DNA of 64,000 nucleotides from Massilia sp. IC2-278 (GTDB lineage Bacteria; Pseudomonadota; Gammaproteobacteria; Burkholderiales; Burkholderiaceae_D), in assembly GCF_020708045.1 (NCBI RefSeq), contig NZ_JAJFES010000004.1:186001-250000 (forward strand), written 5' to 3'. This document shows positions 28,246-36,968 of this stretch, one piece after another. Numbering within the stretch: the first letter of the stretch is position 1; each line of letters begins with the position of its first letter. A program made the translations under genes and the position numbers. The notes under the pieces were generated by a model. That model had not been told where the DNA came from. It made no database searches and saw nothing but the letters and a program-made list of their open reading frames with translations.

Positions 28246-29529
28246 TTACGCCCGCGCCATCACTTCTTTACGCTGCGCCACCACCACCCTGCGCGACGCG
28301 CGCTTGCGCCACCAGATGATCACCCCGGTCACGCTCAGCATGGCCACGACCACGCCCATGAAGGAAATCAGGATCCGCCCCGGCAGCCCGAGGATGCGGC
28401 CCGAGTGCAGCGGGAACTGGGCCTGCACGAAAATGTCCGCCGCCGTGCCCTTCCACGGCTGGCGCTCGCCCAGCAGCGCCCCGTTCACGCCGTCGTAGTA
28501 CAGCAGCGCCGGCCCCACGCCGCCGGTGCCGTGGTCGCCGCCCGGCTGGAAGAAGCTGACCATGTAGATGCCGTACTCCTGCGAATAATAAATGCCGCCG
28601 ACCGGGTCTTCCCAGCCGCGCCGCGCACCTTCTACATTCGCCCCTTTCACCGCCTCGGCCATCGGCACCTTCGGTTCGATCAGGTGCTGCTTGTCGGCCA
28701 TGCTGCGGGTGTCGAAAGGCGTCGGCGTCACCTGCGACACCTTGCTCATCACCGGATAGAAAATCTCCTGGTAGAGGTTCAGCGAAAAGGCGGTGAAGGC
28801 CAGGATGAACAGCAGCACCCAGGTCCAGAGGCTGAATGCGCGGTGCAGGTCGAAGTTCAGTTTCGACGAACCGCCCTTCCAGCGCACCTTCCAGGCCGGC
28901 TGCCAGCGCTGCCACCAGGATTTACCGCTCGGCTCCAGCTTGTTGTGCAAGGCCGCCGTCGCCACCGCCGCCTGGCGCTTGCGTACCGGCAGGGTGAGGT
29001 AGAAGCCGACAAAACTGTCCACCATCCAGACGATGGCGATCGCGCCCATCAGCCAGATGCCCCAGCGGTCGATGCCCCACATCTCGGGAATGTGCAGCGT
29101 GTAGTGCAGGCGGTAGAGAAAGGAAACGAAGGTCTCCTTGGTGATCGGCCACACCGCGCCCCACTCGCGCTTGCCCAGCTCCGCGCCCGTCACCGGGTCG
29201 ACGAAGACCTGGTTGAAGCCCGGCCGGGTCAGTTCGCCGGTCTTCGCGTCGTAGCGCGGCGACACGCCCAGCGCCAGCGACTCCCCTGCTTCCACGTGCA
29301 GCGGAATGTAGGAGACGCGGATGTCCGGGTAGCGCGCCTCGACCTGTTGCGCCAGCAGCAGCGCGTCCTGGGGCTTGCCCGGGGTGTGCGCCTCCATCAG
29401 GTGCGGGTTGAGCAGGTCGTCGAGCTCGTGGTCCCAGGAGATGATGGCGCCGGTGACGCCGCTCAGGAACAGGAAGGCGGCCGTGAGCAGGCCGAGATAA
29501 CGGTGGACCAGGGTCCAGGATGCGCGCAT
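28246..29529 (-). CDS. PepSY-associated membrane protein of iron uptake
   Basis: Inner-membrane protein with PepSY_TM domains, a group often located beside siderophore receptors and in some cases thought to reduce ferric siderophores. Four membrane segments are visible: YLGLLTAAFLFLSGVTGAIISW near the N-terminus, WLMGAIAIVWMVDSFVGFYL, LWTWVLLFILAFTAFSLNLYQ and ISFMGVVVAMLSVTGVIIWW near the end, with periplasmic PepSY-type regions between. It starts MRASWTLVHRYLG, typical. It is 24 bases downstream of the receptor gene, so the two are likely co-regulated by iron. 427 residues. Confidence 0.85.
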   Translation of the reverse strand: MRASWTLVHRYLGLLTAAFLFLSGVTGAIISWDHELDDLLNPHLMEAHTPGKPQDALLLAQQVEARYPDIRVSYIPLHVEAGESLALGVSPRYDAKTGELTRPGFNQVFVDPVTGAELGKREWGAVWPITKETFVSFLYRLHYTLHIPEMWGIDRWGIWLMGAIAIVWMVDSFVGFYLTLPVRKRQAAVATAALHNKLEPSGKSWWQRWQPAWKVRWKGGSSKLNFDLHRAFSLWTWVLLFILAFTAFSLNLYQEIFYPVMSKVSQVTPTPFDTRSMADKQHLIEPKVPMAEAVKGANVEGARRGWEDPVGGIYYSQEYGIYMVSFFQPGGDHGTGGVGPALLYYDGVNGALLGERQPWKGTAADIFVQAQFPLHSGRILGLPGRILISFMGVVVAMLSVTGVIIWWRKRASRRVVVAQRKEVMARA

Positions 29530-29553
29530 GTCGGCCTCTCTCTGTCGAACCGG

Positions 29554-31761
29554 TTAGAAGCGGTAGCGCACGGTCAGCGAAGCGCTGCGCGGTGCGCGGT
29601 AGTTGACGCCGCCGTAGGCCGCGAACATGCCGAAGTAGGTCTTGTCGGTCACGTTGTCGAGGTTCAGCTGGGCCGACAGCTGCGGGCTGAATTCGTAGCG
29701 CGCCATCAAATTGACCAGGGCGAAGTCCTTCTGCTCGATGATGCCGTTCGTGGTCGGCGGCGCCAGCGGGTCGACGGTCCAGGTGCGGCCTTCCCAGTTC
29801 ACGCCGCCGCCGATCGTCAGCTTGTCCCAGGCGCCCGGCAGGCGGTAGGTGGTGAACACGCGCAGCAGGCGGCGCGGGTAGATGCTGTTGAAGTCGTTGC
29901 CGTCGGCATCCTTGGCGCGGAACTGGGTATAGCCGGCGGTGGCGTTCCAGCCCGGCGCCAGGCGGCCGCTCAAATCGAACTCGAAGCCGCGGCTCTTGGC
30001 GCCGGCCACGGCGCGGTAATAGGTTTCCGGCGCGTTCGGGCCGGCGCCGTCGCGGTCGACCAGGCCCGCTTCCTGACCCAGGCCATCCTGCTTGATCTGG
30101 AACACGGCCAGCGAGGCGTTCAGGCGCTTCTCGAAGAACTCGCCCTTGATGCCGGCCTCGATGTTCTTGCCGACCACCGGGTCGAGCAGGTTGCCGGCCA
30201 GGTCGCGCCGGTTCTGCGGCTGGAAGATGTCGGTGTAGCTGGCGTAGGCCGAGTAGTTGGAGTTGATGTCGAAGACCAGGCCGGCGTACGGCGTGACTTC
30301 GTGGTCGTGCTTGACCGTGTAGGCGGCCGTCCACAAGCCGACGCCGTTCTTTTCGTAGTCGGTGACGCGCGCGCCGATGATCAGCTTGAGCGGGTCGGCC
30401 AGGTTCAGGCGGGTGACGCCGTACAGCGCCTGCTGCTCGGTCTTGCTGCGCTCGTAGAAGGTCAGCTCGCCCCAGGTCGGCTCCGGATACGCGGTCGGGT
30501 TCCAGTTGTTGAAGTCGGTGACCGTCGAGCTCACGCCGCCGAAGTCGGCCGCGCGGTTGTCCGAGGTGAATTCCTGCTTCATGCGCATGTAGCCGAACGA
30601 GGCTTCGTGGGTGCGCCCGGCGACGTCGAAGCTGCCGCTCAGGTGCAGGCCGATGTCGTTCTGCTTCGTGCGGGTGTGGTACGAACCCGAGAAGTCGCTC
30701 ATGCCGGCGCCGGTAACGCGGTCCGGCATGCCCGACAGGTAGAGCAGGTAGGAGTCGCCGCGGCGCTCGCCGTGGTTGTAGTTGGCGCGCACCTTCCAGC
30801 CATTCTCGAACGTGTGGGTCAGGTCGAGGAAGCCGTTGTCGTAGGTCGACGGCAGCGCGGTCCAGTCGGCGGCGGTGGTCTTGCTGCGGTCCCAGTTGGT
30901 CAGGGTGCCGTCGGTGTACCAGTACGGCAGGCTGCCCCACATCGGGCCGCGCGCGTTCAGGTCCTGGTGGCTGTAGCCGGCCTGCAGCAGGGTTTTCGGC
31001 GACAAATCGGCCGAGATGGTGGCGTAGAGCGTGTGGTTACGGTTCTTCAGGGAGTCGATCCAGCTGTCGCCGTCGGTGTATTCGCCGACGAAGCGCGCAC
31101 GCACGCTGCCGCTTTCGTTGAGCGGGGTCGAGACGTCGCCCAGCACGCGTTTTTCGTGCCAGCGGCCGATGCCGCCTTCCACCCAGCCCGTGACTTCCTT
31201 GCTGTCGGCGTGCTTGCGCACCAGGTTGATCGCTGCCGACGGGTTGCCGGCGCCGGTCATCAGGCCGGTGGCGCCGCGCACCACGTCCACGCGCTCGTAG
31301 GTCGCCAGGCTGCTCGAGACTTCGCCGGCGCTCCAGGCCTGCTCGTAGGTGGTCGGGATGCCGTCGATCTGCAGGTTGTCGATGTCGAAGCCGCGCGAGG
31401 TGAAGCCGGCGCGGTTGGTTTCGTAGGCGTTGACCGAGACGCCGGTGACGTTGTCGACGATGTCGGTGACCGAAGTCATCAGCTGGTCTTCGATGCGCTG
31501 CAGCGTCACCACCGAGATCGACTGCGGCGTTTCGCGCAGCGACAAGTCGAGCGGCGTGGCCGAGGTCTGCGACGGGGTGCTGTAGGAGCCAGCCGTCGGG
31601 ACCTTTTGCGAACGGATCTGCACTTGCTGGATGGGTTGGCCGGCCTGGTCGGGTGAAGGCTCGTCGGCTTCGGCATGCGCGAGCAGCGGCAGGGCCAGGG
31701 CGACCGACAGCGCGATCCGGTTCAGTTTATAAAGCCCACGTGCGTGCACATGCATTTCCAT
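29554..31761 (-). CDS. TonB-dependent siderophore receptor (FhuE/FpvA-like)
   Basis: Outer-membrane receptor for a ferric siderophore. Signal peptide (LNRIALSVALALPLLAHAEA), then TonB-box/plug region with LRETPQSISVVTLQRIEDQ, SRGFDIDNLQIDGIPTTYEQAW, YERVDVVRGATGLMTGAGNPSAAINLVRK, all characteristic of the FhuE-type plug, then a 22-strand barrel ending SLTVRYRF with terminal Phe. 735 residues. A Fur-box-like site lies about 100 bases upstream. No siderophore synthesis genes are nearby, so it may use foreign siderophores. Exact ligand unknown. Confidence 0.92.
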   Translation of the reverse strand: MEMHVHARGLYKLNRIALSVALALPLLAHAEADEPSPDQAGQPIQQVQIRSQKVPTAGSYSTPSQTSATPLDLSLRETPQSISVVTLQRIEDQLMTSVTDIVDNVTGVSVNAYETNRAGFTSRGFDIDNLQIDGIPTTYEQAWSAGEVSSSLATYERVDVVRGATGLMTGAGNPSAAINLVRKHADSKEVTGWVEGGIGRWHEKRVLGDVSTPLNESGSVRARFVGEYTDGDSWIDSLKNRNHTLYATISADLSPKTLLQAGYSHQDLNARGPMWGSLPYWYTDGTLTNWDRSKTTAADWTALPSTYDNGFLDLTHTFENGWKVRANYNHGERRGDSYLLYLSGMPDRVTGAGMSDFSGSYHTRTKQNDIGLHLSGSFDVAGRTHEASFGYMRMKQEFTSDNRAADFGGVSSTVTDFNNWNPTAYPEPTWGELTFYERSKTEQQALYGVTRLNLADPLKLIIGARVTDYEKNGVGLWTAAYTVKHDHEVTPYAGLVFDINSNYSAYASYTDIFQPQNRRDLAGNLLDPVVGKNIEAGIKGEFFEKRLNASLAVFQIKQDGLGQEAGLVDRDGAGPNAPETYYRAVAGAKSRGFEFDLSGRLAPGWNATAGYTQFRAKDADGNDFNSIYPRRLLRVFTTYRLPGAWDKLTIGGGVNWEGRTWTVDPLAPPTTNGIIEQKDFALVNLMARYEFSPQLSAQLNLDNVTDKTYFGMFAAYGGVNYRAPRSASLTVRYRF

Positions 31762-31863
31762 CAGAGACCTCGGGTTAGTAGCAGAAAAAAGAACGATAGG
31801 CGGTCATGCGCAGGACCATTCACATGGAAACGCAGCGATTGCACACCGTAATGAGAACGTGAA

Positions 31864-31878
31864 TGATAACGATTCTCA
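31864..31878. promoter_or_regulatory. Fur box
   Basis: TGATAACGATTCTCA matches the 7-1-7 Fur consensus TGATAATGATTATCA at 13 of 15 positions. It sits about 103 bases before the receptor start on the minus strand, within a locally AT-rich stretch. Iron repression of the receptor-PepSY pair is the expected outcome. Confidence 0.85.
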
Positions 31879-32045
31879 TTGCAAAGTCAATGCGCGCGCC
31901 TGAGAAAAATGCAATATGGGTCGATTGATCAATGTAAATTTTGGTGAACGTGGTCTTTACGCTAGCGCAAACATCCGGTCGGCGCCGATGTGACGGCGGG
32001 CGCGCACTGTGCCACCATGGCCTCAACTTCGGCTGGAAACCGACC

Positions 32046-32852
32046 ATGGCGCGACTTCGACGCTCTTCCCGCGGGGCTTCCCGCTCCCGCCTGCCCCGCT
32101 CGGGGCAAACCTTGCCGCAGCCCGAAGGCGCACCGTTTGCCGTCGGCGTGGCGCTGCTGCGGGTAGCCGAGCCGACCAATTCCGCAGACTATTACGCCGC
32201 CATCGTCGACGGCCTGAACGACAGCGCGCGCCGCTACCGGGTCGACACGCCGCTCCGCATCGCCCACTTCCTGGCCCAGATCGGGCACGAAAGCAGCTTC
32301 CGCGCGACCGAGGAAAACGGCCGCTATGCGGCGGTGCGCATGCGCCAGGTGTTCGGCTGCAAGGGCGGGCAGGCGCAGTACGACCGTGCACTCGACGAAT
32401 GCCGCCTTGGGCCGGACGGCCAGCCGGCGCGCCTGCGCCCCAAGCTGTGGACCGAGGCCGATTTCTATGCAGGCAATGCCGAGCATCTGCTCAGCTACGT
32501 GTATGCCGACCGCCTCGGCAACGGCAGCGAAGCCTCGGGCGACGGCTACCGCTACCGCGGGCGCGGCCTGATCCAGCTGACCGGGCGCGACAACTACGCC
32601 GCCTTCACGGCCGCCCACAATGCGCGCGATGCGAACGACCCACAGGATTTTGTCGCGGAACCCGACCTGCTCGTGACCGAACTCAAATACGCCATCGAAT
32701 CGGCTTTCCACTACTGGGAGGCGCGTAAAGTCAATGCGGTGGCCGACACCGACGACCTGGAAGCGGTCACCCGCGCCGTCAACGGCGGCCTGAACGGATT
32801 GAGCGACCGGGGAGCGCGCCTTGCGAATATCAAGAAAGCATTGGGGATCTGA
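32046..32852 (+). CDS. GH19 chitinase/lysozyme-like hydrolase
   Basis: Glycoside hydrolase family 19 domain, which cleaves chitin or, in phage-type members, peptidoglycan. The catalytic region reads AHFLAQIGHESSFRATEENGRY with the two acidic residues (HES and EEN), followed by YRGRGLIQLTGRDNY, the conserved substrate-binding block, and AVTRAVNGGLNGLSDR. The start is uncertain: ATG at 32046 gives an Arg/Ser-rich 35-residue head and no signal peptide, and GTG codons further in are possible. The absence of a secretion signal and the domain's compact size recall endolysins. No other phage gene is nearby. It overlaps the next gene. Confidence 0.8.
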   Translation: MARLRRSSRGASRSRLPRSGQTLPQPEGAPFAVGVALLRVAEPTNSADYYAAIVDGLNDSARRYRVDTPLRIAHFLAQIGHESSFRATEENGRYAAVRMRQVFGCKGGQAQYDRALDECRLGPDGQPARLRPKLWTEADFYAGNAEHLLSYVYADRLGNGSEASGDGYRYRGRGLIQLTGRDNYAAFTAAHNARDANDPQDFVAEPDLLVTELKYAIESAFHYWEARKVNAVADTDDLEAVTRAVNGGLNGLSDRGARLANIKKALGI

Positions 32853-33333
32853 ATGGCTGGCGGCGCTGGGCTGCTGGCTGGTGTTGCCGGCCTGGGGGCA
32901 AGCGCAGGTGCAGGTGCAGGCGCAGGCGCCGGCGTCGCTGTGCAGTGCCGGCGAGCATGTGGTGTTCGCCTGCGCCATGGAGGGAAAGACGGTGTCGCTG
33001 TGCCGCTCTCCCCTTCCCGGGAACGGCTTGCAGTACCGTTTCGGCTTGCCGAATCGTCTTGAGCTGGAATACCCGGCGCCCGGGCAGCGCGCGCAGCCGG
33101 TGTTCAAGGTGCGCAATGAGCCGCTGATCGGCGGCGGGCTTACCTCGGTCGCCTTCCAGCGCAGCGGCTACACCTATACCGTCTACAGCCGGGTCGGGCG
33201 TGCGCCGGATGGGGTAACGCCGGCGTTCGATGATGGGCTTACCGTCGAGCGGCGTGGGAAGACACTCAGGCATGCGCGCTGCGAGGATGGAGGTGCGGGC
33301 TTTCTGGAACCACCCACATCGCTGGTGAAATAA
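32821..33333 (+). CDS. small secreted protein of unknown function
   Basis: Unrecognised. Starting at TTG 32821 the product begins with two Arg residues and a hydrophobic run ending PAWGQAQ, a convincing signal peptide, followed by a VQVQAQAP repeat and a ~130-residue domain with four or five Cys (ASLCSAGEHVVFACAMEGKTVSLC). The pattern of periplasmic beta-rich protein is inference. Translation overlaps the GH19 gene by 32 bases in another frame, so the two are probably co-expressed; a role as inhibitor or partner of the hydrolase is possible but unproven. The last codons lie in an AT-rich inverted repeat. Confidence 0.65.
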   Translation: MRISRKHWGSEWLAALGCWLVLPAWGQAQVQVQAQAPASLCSAGEHVVFACAMEGKTVSLCRSPLPGNGLQYRFGLPNRLELEYPAPGQRAQPVFKVRNEPLIGGGLTSVAFQRSGYTYTVYSRVGRAPDGVTPAFDDGLTVERRGKTLRHARCEDGGAGFLEPPTSLVK

Positions 33334-33370
33334 AATTTCACTAATCCAGATTTCGTGAAATTTTATTTCA
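33326..33370. terminator. 16-bp AT-rich inverted repeat
   Basis: Perfect 16-bp arms TGAAATAAAATTTCAC and GTGAAATTTTATTTCA with a 13-base spacer, the left arm containing the stop codon of the upstream gene. Arms are over 80% A/T in a ~65% GC setting. It sits between two convergent genes and could act as a bidirectional terminator or a protein-binding operator. Confidence 0.55.
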
Positions 33371-33470
33371 TGCCCGCTTCGTTCGGGGGATGCGCCGGGG
33401 AACCGTGCGCTGGACGCGTGGGCGGCGCATACGGCGCGCGTGCGCTGCCCGACGGGTGGAGCCGGCCACC

Positions 33471-35900
33471 CTACATTCCCGGCCCCCCACCGCCGGGGCC
33501 GCCGCCGAAGCCGCCTGGGGGCATGCCGCCCGGTGGCGGGCGCCAGCCTTCGCCCGGGGGGCCGTCCTGCCGGCGGTTTGCCTGTACGCCGCCGAAGCGG
33601 TAGGACAGGCCGACGAATACCACCGGGCCGTCGAAGCGGCGCACCGAATATTCCTTCAGCGTGGCCGAATCGGTCACGGTTTCCGTCTTCTGCGAGCTGA
33701 AGATGTCGTTGGCGTTCACCACCAGCGTCAGGCTCTGGCTCAGGTTGCGGCGGTAGCTGAGGTTGGCGGTGGCGCTCGGTTCGCGGTAGCCATAGCCGGT
33801 CAGGGTCTTGCCCTGGGCGTTGAACATCAGTTGCAGCTGGTCGAGCGGGGTCAGCTGGTAGTTCAGGCGGCCGCGCACGTTCACCGAGGTGGCGCTGCGC
33901 TTGGACTCGTTGCCGAGCAAATCGATCTGCTGCTGCTCGGCCAGGAAGACGTTGCCGCTGGTGTTCACCGACAATTTCGGCGTGAGCTTGCCGCTGAGCG
34001 TGAATTCCAGGCCGCCGGAGCGGTTGCTGCCGCCGTTTTCCAGCGTCGTCAGGATCACCGTGTCGCTCACCGCCACCTGGCGGCTGCGGATGGTGTCGCG
34101 CTCGTTGCGGTAATAGGCGCGCACGTTGGCATCCAGCACGCCGGCCTTGGTTTCGTAGCCGATCTCGAATGAATCGGTCTGCACCGGCTTCAGGTAGGGG
34201 TTGCCGCTGGACTCGTTGAATTCGTCGCGGTAGACCACGAAGGGGTTCAGCTCGCCCGCGCCCGGACGGCGGATGCGGTGCGCGTACGAGAAGCGCAAAT
34301 TCGTCTTCTCGCCCAGTTTATAGGTGGCAAAGGCGCTCGGCATCCAGTTCAGGTAACTGTTGCTGGCGTCGATGCGGCTGGTCACCTGCTTCAGGTCCAT
34401 GTCGGTGTGCTCGGCGCGCAGGCCCAGCTGGGCGCCCCAGCGCTCGTTCACCTTCCACTGGTAGGAACCGTACAGCGCCGTGTTCCGTTCGTCGATCTCG
34501 AAGGCGTTCGTGCGGCGGTCGTTGATGCTTTGCGCGTTGCTGCCCAGGTCGAAATCGTAGTAGCGGGTATCGAACTCGCTCTGGTTGTCGGCGATCTTGT
34601 AGCCGACCTTCACGATAGCGCCGCTCTCGAGCGGCAGCTCGTAGTCGCCGGTGTAGTCGATGATGCGCGTGGAATTGTCGACGTCCTGCAAATTGCGGCT
34701 GTCGGCCGCGCGCGGCGGCGTGACGGTATAGGTGTTGGCGTAGTCGGTTTCGCTGTCGTTGTCGGTGGTCGACACGCGCAGGTCCATCTTGAACAGCTCG
34801 CCCAGCTTCTCGCCCTTGTGGTCCCAGCGCAGGCTGCCCATGTTGTTGCGGCTGTCGCCGTTGCGGCGCGTGCTGCGCGCGTAGTCGCTGGTCGTGTTGC
34901 CGGCCGCGTCGAACACGCTGTAGTGGTCCAGGCCCTGCTGGTCGTTGTTGCGCTTCATGAGGCCGAGGCCGGCTTCCAGCGTATCGTCCTGGCTCAGGTT
35001 ATAGGTCACCTGGCCGCGCAGGCCGACGCTGTCGTTCAGGCCGTTGCTGGTCGACTCCTGCGTGTTGCGCTGGCTGGCTCCCGTGACCGGGTCGATGCGC
35101 TCGCGCTCGCTTTCATAGGTCGAATCGCGGCCGTCCTTGCGCATGTTGATGCCGCCCTGGAAGCCCCACAGGCCGGAATTGTAGGCGCCGTTCAGCGAAG
35201 CATTGTGGCGCCCGGCCGTGCCCGCGTTGGCATTTGCCGCGCCGAAGCCGCCCGGACGGCGGTTGCGCTTCATGACCAGGTTCAGGATCGGCCCGCCGCC
35301 GCCTTCGTTGCCGAATTCCGCGCCGGGGTTGTTGATCACCTCGACCGAGTCGATGTCCTCGGCCGGCATGGCCTGCAGCGCCGAGCCGCGGTTCTCGCCC
35401 TGCAGCATGGCCGAAGGCTTGCCGTCGACCAGGATCTGGACGTTGGTGCTGCCGCGCAGCGACACGGTGCCGTCCGGATCGACCGCCACCGAAGGCACGT
35501 TGCCGAGCGCATCGGCAGCGCTGCCGTTCGAGGCATTCACGTCGGATTTGACGTCGTAGACCTGGCGGTCGATGCGGTTGTTCTGGCGCTCGCCGACCAC
35601 GTTGACGGACTGGATAGTCTGGGGTGCGGCATCCGCTGCGGCAGCGGGCGCGGCGATAGTGCTGACAGCGGCTTGCGGCGCGGCGCTTGCGGTCGCCGGC
35701 GCGGTAGCGGACGTGGGAGCCGGCGCGGCCGTCGCCGGCGCAGCCTGGGCGCCGGCGGTGCTTTGCGCCAGCGCCGGCTGCATCGCGCCGAATTCGCACA
35801 CGGCCAGGACAACTGCGAGGTACAGGGCCTGCCTGCGTGGCGTGGCGCCGGCGGCGCCTGGCTGGATGCGGGCCTGCTTGGAACGGTTTCGTTGGACCAT
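33471..35900 (-). CDS. TonB-dependent outer-membrane beta-barrel receptor
   Basis: Outer-membrane protein of the OMP_b-brl_3-type TonB-receptor group. It has a signal region (LAVVLAVCEFGAMQPALAQ), a ~90-residue Ala/Thr/Pro-rich linker, a plug (LGNVPSVAVDPDGTVSLRGSTNVQILVDGKP, MPAEDIDSVEVINNPGAEFGNEGGGG) and a barrel. The C-terminal strand FVGLSYRFGG is followed by a ~40-residue extension ending GGPGGGGPGM, unusual because most such barrels end in Phe. The ATG at 35900 (MVQRNRSKQA) is chosen; the frame continues open through 36665 but only as a shadow of the next gene. 809 residues. Ligand unknown. Confidence 0.88.
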   Translation of the reverse strand: MVQRNRSKQARIQPGAAGATPRRQALYLAVVLAVCEFGAMQPALAQSTAGAQAAPATAAPAPTSATAPATASAAPQAAVSTIAAPAAAADAAPQTIQSVNVVGERQNNRIDRQVYDVKSDVNASNGSAADALGNVPSVAVDPDGTVSLRGSTNVQILVDGKPSAMLQGENRGSALQAMPAEDIDSVEVINNPGAEFGNEGGGGPILNLVMKRNRRPGGFGAANANAGTAGRHNASLNGAYNSGLWGFQGGINMRKDGRDSTYESERERIDPVTGASQRNTQESTSNGLNDSVGLRGQVTYNLSQDDTLEAGLGLMKRNNDQQGLDHYSVFDAAGNTTSDYARSTRRNGDSRNNMGSLRWDHKGEKLGELFKMDLRVSTTDNDSETDYANTYTVTPPRAADSRNLQDVDNSTRIIDYTGDYELPLESGAIVKVGYKIADNQSEFDTRYYDFDLGSNAQSINDRRTNAFEIDERNTALYGSYQWKVNERWGAQLGLRAEHTDMDLKQVTSRIDASNSYLNWMPSAFATYKLGEKTNLRFSYAHRIRRPGAGELNPFVVYRDEFNESSGNPYLKPVQTDSFEIGYETKAGVLDANVRAYYRNERDTIRSRQVAVSDTVILTTLENGGSNRSGGLEFTLSGKLTPKLSVNTSGNVFLAEQQQIDLLGNESKRSATSVNVRGRLNYQLTPLDQLQLMFNAQGKTLTGYGYREPSATANLSYRRNLSQSLTLVVNANDIFSSQKTETVTDSATLKEYSVRRFDGPVVFVGLSYRFGGVQANRRQDGPPGEGWRPPPGGMPPGGFGGGPGGGGPGM

Positions 35901-36073
35901 CGGTGAATGCTTTATTGACGTTGAAGTGGCATCGCTCGCCACGCGCTCGATTAAGCGAGCTCGGCAGGCTGAAAGCCTCCATTGTAAAACCTCGCATCGC
36001 GCCTGCACCGTCGTGAGGCGTAAAGAAGCGTAAATGGATGTAACAGCCTGCTGCCGGGCGCGGCGCTGCCGCG

Positions 36074-36874
36074 TCAGCGCTTGTCCGCTGCCGCGCCGCG
36101 GCGGCCCCGGCGTACCCGGCGCCAAATCAGGTAGAGGACGGCGCCGGCCAGGACGAAAGGAATCGTCGAGGCAACGAAGGTGATCAGGGCGGCGACGCCC
36201 TGCAGCAGGTCGCCACCGAAGTCGTCCAGCGCCTGGCCGACCTTGCTGGCCTGGCCAGCCCGGGCATGTTCGTGCATGGCCACCGTCAGCAGCTCGGTGT
36301 CCACCTGCCTGCGCAGTTGTGCCTGGGAAGTGGCCGCGTTGTCGATCTCGCTCTGCACCTCGGCCAGCTCGCGGTGCAGCTTGATCAGGGCTTCGGGATC
36401 GAGCGCGCGCTGGCGGGCCAGGGTCTGCAGCTGGTCGCGGTAGGCGGTCAGCATGCCCATCTTGCGCTCGGCGTCCTGGATCGGCTCGGCCAGGTCCTTG
36501 CCGATGCTCGACTGCGTAATCACCTTGCCGCGCCCGTTCAGCGACTTCAATACCCGATTGACGCCCTCGGGAACGATGCGCATGCGCACGGTCGCGCCCG
36601 GTTCGGCGCCGGCGCGGATGCTCGCTTCCAGCAGTGTGCAGCCCTGTTCCGGCAAGGCCGCGCACGACTGCTGCACGGCCTCGTAGACCTGCCGCGTGTG
36701 GCCCACCGGCACCTCGAACTCGACCGCATGCTCATAGGCGACGCGCGGCGCGCGCTTGTGATCGACGCTGACTTCCGCCATTGCCGGCGCAGCGTTTCCT
36801 GCACTGCCGGGCTGGCCCTTGCAGCCGGCAAACAAGGCCGCAAGGGCCAGCAAGACCATCCATCGCCGCATCAT
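36074..36874 (-). CDS. DUF4349 lipoprotein
   Basis: Predicted lipoprotein anchored in the inner membrane. LALAALFAGCKGQ is a lipobox (LFAGC). A central pair of helices (about 130-210: DAERKMGMLTAYRDQLQTL.. ALIKLHRELAEVQSEI) forms a coiled coil, and a C-terminal membrane segment (FVASTIPFVLAGAVLYLIWRR) is followed by a basic tail, the layout of DUF4349. The start is at the paired ATGs 36874/36871. 266 residues. Function unknown; some relatives are tied to envelope stress. It reads leftward after the hypothetical membrane protein, with a 95-base gap. Confidence 0.8.
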   Translation of the reverse strand: MMRRWMVLLALAALFAGCKGQPGSAGNAAPAMAEVSVDHKRAPRVAYEHAVEFEVPVGHTRQVYEAVQQSCAALPEQGCTLLEASIRAGAEPGATVRMRIVPEGVNRVLKSLNGRGKVITQSSIGKDLAEPIQDAERKMGMLTAYRDQLQTLARQRALDPEALIKLHRELAEVQSEIDNAATSQAQLRRQVDTELLTVAMHEHARAGQASKVGQALDDFGGDLLQGVAALITFVASTIPFVLAGAVLYLIWRRVRRGRRGAAADKR

Positions 36875-36968
36875 CGTTCCTTCACCATGGTTCACGCCCT
36901 GTCGCTGCAGAGCCTGTCCAGTGTACGGGTACCTTGCTTTTCCAGCAAGCAAGTACCCCGCCGGTGCT

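Noticed and set aside
28201..31656. 1151-residue open frame on the plus strand
   Set aside because: Antisense shadow of the TonB receptor and PepSY genes, which both have clear family motifs.
35901..36665. Upstream extension of the second TonB receptor frame to 1064 residues
   Set aside because: The signal peptide begins just after ATG 35900; the extension lies over the DUF4349 gene in another frame.
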